Assembly (NCBI RefSeq): GCF_029227915.1
Contig: NC_079886.1
Location: forward strand, 26,576,501 to 26,640,500
Length of the DNA stretch: 64,000 bases
From: Hydractinia symbiolongicarpus
Taxonomy: Eukaryota; Cnidaria; Hydrozoa; Anthoathecata; Hydractiniidae
Direction: 5' to 3'
Shown piece by piece: positions 60,302 to 64,000 of the stretch. The first letter of the stretch is position 1; the number at the start of each line of letters is the position of its first letter. The notes under the pieces were generated by a model. That model made no database searches, was not told the DNA's origin, and saw only the letters and a list, made by a program, of their open reading frames with translations. The position numbers and the translations under genes are program-made.

Positions 60302-63300
60302 GGCCGAGTCTGAGATTTACGGGAAATCGCGGGTTTTTGTTTGCCGGCGATTAAACTCCTTTTATTCAGCGTCTCATAAAAAATAAAATCATTTTTGAAA
60401 ACTACAAGTCCCATGCGTCTTAGTTGTGAAAAAATAATTTAAAAAATCGTTCGGGAAATGAGTTTACTCCCTGGGTACTTTCTATACGGACCAAGCCCGG
60501 GATTTACGGGAAATCGCGGGTTTTCGTTTGCCGGCGATTAAACTTCTTTTATTCATCGTCTCATCAAAAATAAAATCATTTTTGAAAAGTACAAGTCTCA
60601 TGCGTTTTAGTGGTGAAAATATAATTTAAAGATTCGTTCGGGAAATGAGTTTACTCCCTGCGTACGTTCTTTGTATACTTTTGACTATACGGGCCGGGTC
60701 CGGGATTTACGGGAAATCGCGGGTTTTCGTTTGCCGGAGATTAACCTCCTTTTATTCAGCCTCTCATCAAAAATGAAATCATTTGTGAAAACTACAAGTC
60801 TCATGCGTTTTAGTGGTGAAAAAATAATTTAAAAAATCGTTCAAGAAATGAGTTTACTCCCTGGGTACTTTCTTTGTATACATTCGACTATACGGGCCGA
60901 TTCCGGGATATACAGGAAATCGCGGGTTTTCGTTTGCCGGCGATTAAACTCCTTTTATTTAGCGTATCATCAAAAATGAAATCATTTTTGAAAACTACAA
61001 CTCTCCTGCGTTTTAGTGGTGAAGAAATAATTTTAAAAATCATTCGGGAAATGAGTTTACTCCCTGGGTATTTTCTTTGTATACATTCGACTATCCGGCC
61101 AAGCCCGGGATTTACGGCAAATCGCGGGTTTGCGTTTGCCGGCGATTAAACTCCTTTTATTCAGCAACTCATCAAAAATGAAATCATTTTTGAAAACTAC
61201 AAGTCTCATGCGTTTTAGTGGTGAAGAAATAATTTAAAAAATCGTTCGGGAAATGAGTTTACTCCCTGGACATTTTCTTTGTATACATTCGACTATACGG
61301 CCAAGCCCGGGATTTACGGGAAATCGCGGGTTTTTGTTTGCCGGCGCATAAACTCCTTTTATTCAGCGTCTCATCAAAAACGAAATCATTTTTGAAAACT
61401 ACAAGTCTCATGCGTTTTAGTGGTGAAAAATAATTTAAAGAATCCTTCGGGAAATGAGTTTACTCCCTGGGTACTTTCTTTGTATACTTTTGACTATACG
61501 GGCCGAGTCCGGGATTTACGGGAAATTGCGGGTTTTCGTTTGCCGGCGATTAAACTCCTTTTATTCTGCGTCTCATCAAAAATGAAATCGTTTATGAAAA
61601 CTACAAGTCTTATGCGTTTTAGTGGTAAAAAATTCGTTCGGGATATTGAGTTTACTCCCAGTTTACTTTCTTTGTATACATTTGACTATACGGGTCAGGC
61701 CCGGGATTTACGGCAAATTGCGGGTTTTCGTTTGCCGGCGATTAAACTCCTTTTATTCAGCGTCTCATCAAAAACGAAATCATTTTTGAAAACTACAAGT
61801 CTCATGCGTTTTAGTGGTGAAAAAATAATTTAAAAAATCGTTCGGGAAATGAGTTTACTCCCTGGGTACTTTCTTTGTAAACTTTTGACTATACGGGCCG
61901 AGTCCGGGATTTACAGGAATTCGCGGGTTTTCGTTTGCCGGCGATTAAACTCCTTTTATTCAGCGTCTCATAAAAAATGAAATCATTTTTGAAAACTACA
62001 AGTCACATGCGTCTTAGTGGTGAAAAAATAATTTAAAAAATCGTTCGGCAAATGAGTTTACTCCCTGGGTATTTTCTTTGTATACATTCGACTATACGGC
62101 CAAGCCCAGGATTTACGGGAAATCGCGGGTTTTCGTTTGCCGGCGATTAAACTCCCTTTATTCAGGGTCTCATCAAAAACGAAATCATTTTTGAAAACTA
62201 CAAGTCTCATGCGTTTTAGTGGTGAAAAATAGTTTAAAGAATCCTTCGGGAAATGAGTTTACTCCCTGGGTACTTTCTTTGTATACTTTTGACTATACGG
62301 GCCGAGTCCGGGATTTACGGGAAATTGCGGGTTTTTGTTTGCCGGCGATTAAACTCCTTTTATTCTGCGTCTCATCAAAAATGAAATCGTTTTTAAAAAC
62401 TACAAGTCTTATGCGTTTTAGTGGTAAAAAATTAATTTAAAAAAACGTTCGGGAAATGAGTTTACTCCCAGTTTACTTTCTTTGTATACTTTTGACTATA
62501 CGAGCCGGGTCCGGGATTTACGGGAAATCGCGGGTTTTCGTTTGCCGGCGATTAAACTCCTTTTATTTAGCGTCTCATCAAAAATGAAATCATTTTTGAA
62601 AACTACAAGTCTCATGCGTTTTAGTGGTGAAAAAATAATTTAAAGAATCGTTCGGGAAATGAGTTTACTCCCTGGGTACTTTCTTTGTATACATTCGACT
62701 ATACGGGGCGATTCCGGGATATACAGGAAATCGCGGGTTTTCGTTTGCCGGCGATTAAACTCCTTTTATTTAGCGTCTCAACAAAAATGAAATCATTTTT
62801 GAAAACTACAAGTCTCATGCGTTTTAGTGGTGAAAAAATAATTTAAAGAATCGTTCGGGAAATGAAATTACTCCCTGTGTACTTCCTTTGTATACTTTTG
62901 ACTATATGGGCCGAGTCCGCGATTTACGGGAAATTGCGGGTTTTCGTTTGCCGGCGATTAAACTCCTTTTATTCTGCGTCTCATCAAAAATGAAATCGTT
63001 TTTGAAAATTACAAGTCTTATGCGTTTTAGTGGTAAAAAATTAATTTAAAAAATCGTTCGGGAAATGATTTTACTCCCAGTTTACTTTCTTTGTATACAT
63101 TTGACTATACCGGTCAAGCCCGGGATTTACGAGAAATTGCAGGTTTTCGTTTGCCGGCGATTAAACTCCTTTTATTCAGCGTCTCATCAAAAATGAAATC
63201 ATTTTTGAAAACTACAAGTCTCATGCGTTTTAGTGTTGAAGAAATATTTCAAAAAATCGTTCGGGAAATGAGTTTACTCCCTGGGTATTTTCTTTGTATA

Positions 63301-63932
63301 CATTTGACTATACGGGTCAAGCCCGGGATTTACGGCAAATCGCGGGTTTTCGTTTGCCGGCGATTAAACTCCTTTTATTCAGCGTCTCATCAAAAATGAA
63401 ATCATTTTTTAAAACTACAAGTCTCATGCGTTTCAGTCGTGAAAAAATAATTTAAAGAATCGTTCGGGAAATGAGTTTACTCCCTGGGTACTTTCTTTGT
63501 ATACTTTTGACTATACGGGCCCAGTCCGGGATTTACGGGAAATTGCGGGTTTTCGTTTGCCGGCGATTAAACTCCTTTTATTCAGCGTCTCATCAAAAAT
63601 GAAATCGTTTTTGAAAACTACAAGTCTTATGCGTTTTAGTGGTAATAAATTAATTTAAAAAATCGTTCGGGAAATGAGTTTACTCCCAGTTTACTTTCTT
63701 TGTATACATTCCACTATACGGGTCAAGCCCGGGATTTACGGCAAATCGCGGGTTTTCGTTTGCCGGCGATTAAACGCCTTTTATACAGCGTCTCATCAAA
63801 AATGAAATCATTTTTGAAAACTACAAGTCTCATGCGTTTTAGTGGTGAAAAAATAATTTAAAGAATCGTTTGGGAAATGAGTTTACTCCCTGGGTACTTT
63901 CTTTGTATACTTTTCACTGTACGGGCCGAGTC
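60302..63932. repeat. 3622-bp ~18-mer HOR, copy 2
   Basis: Second copy, almost base-identical. Differences I saw are tagttgtg/tagtggtg (57190 against 60812) and tatggacc/tatgggcc (59286 against 62908). It ends at about 63932 where tccgtgatg replaces tctgagattt. Confidence 0.93.
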
Positions 63933-64000
63933 CGTGATGTACGGAAAATCGCGGGTTTTCGTTTGCCGGCGATTAAACTCCTTTTATTCAGCGTCTCATC
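63933..64000. repeat. Right edge, satellite monomer cut by window
   Basis: The final bases are ordinary satellite (acggaaaatcgcggg to cagcgtctcatc). The array continues beyond the window. Confidence 0.9.

Larger units (their letters stand above)
1..64000. repeat. 203-bp satellite DNA array, whole window
   Basis: The same unit recurs head to tail across the window. Landmarks in order are a gagtttactcc word, ctttctttgtatac, gactatacggg, cgggatttacggg, cgtttgccggcgattaaac, cttttattcagcgtctcatc, a palindrome around aaatgaaatcattt, acaagtctcatgcgttttag, and an A/T run ending in aatttaaaaaatcg. Counting one consensus gives 203 bp with 79 G+C. Variants of 202, 191, about 187 and 124 bp occur through small or large deletions. 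All monomers share one orientation and no foreign DNA interrupts them. This organisation is typical of eukaryotic heterochromatic satellites; a centromeric role is inference. Both ends are cut by the window, so the true array is longer. Confidence 0.98.

Noticed and set aside
1-64000. CRISPR array
   Set aside because: Unit length is about 203 bp with no unique spacers; variation is spread through the whole monomer.
1-64000. rRNA or 5S gene cluster, or tRNA repeats
   Set aside because: No rRNA-like or tRNA-like conserved boxes or folds were recognised in the monomer.

Overview
The window is one uninterrupted tandem-repeat (satellite DNA) array from base 1 to base 64000. The basic monomer is 203 bp, about 39% GC, and occurs roughly 315-320 times, always in the same orientation. 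Reading from end to end I found no credible protein gene, RNA gene, transposon, CRISPR array or unique sequence. A long, single-orientation, gene-free array with higher-order repeats (HORs) points to a eukaryotic centromeric, pericentromeric or other heterochromatic block. The species cannot be named from the sequence. The monomer carries about 13 CpG where about 7.6 are expected from its base composition. This argues against a heavily CpG-methylated, CpG-depleted genome such as a typical vertebrate, and would fit an invertebrate; that is inference.

Layout. From 0.2 to 11.6 kb the array is built from 203-bp monomers plus a 124-bp truncated monomer (11 copies). They form a 936-bp unit (4 full + 1 truncated), a 733-bp derivative, and two copies of a 3012-bp unit that nests these. 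From 11.6 to 16.6 kb there is a mosaic of blocks that also occur at 1.1-1.9 kb and 4.9-6.1 kb, plus a 1015-bp pentamer. From about 15 kb a 1-bp-shorter (202-bp) subfamily appears and is then common to the right end. From 16.6 to 26 kb short HORs follow one another: 810, 810, 406, 1621 and 808 bp. From 26.3 to 32.4 kb a 2027-bp decamer is present three times with no difference found in the stretches I compared. From 32.5 to 39.8 kb there are duplications of 797, 1014 and 406 bp. From 39.4 to 44.2 kb there are two copies of a 2431-2433-bp 12-mer. From 43.7 to 53.4 kb there are two copies of a 4041-bp 20-mer, the first enlarged by an internal 1622-bp duplication. From 53.6 to 57.6 kb lie 810- and 1605-bp duplications. 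From 56.7 to 63.9 kb there are two nearly identical 3622-bp units.

Each monomer has a GC-rich, CpG-dense part with four CGGG words about 10 bp apart, and an AT-rich part with a 22-bp near-continuous palindrome (10-bp arms, 2-bp spacer). A CENP-B-box-like word, one base shorter than the canonical motif, is present in many monomers. Open reading frames of up to 137 codons are by-products of the repeat. The array's recent history looks like repeated unequal exchange and segmental duplication. Assembly error is an alternative for the most identical copies.
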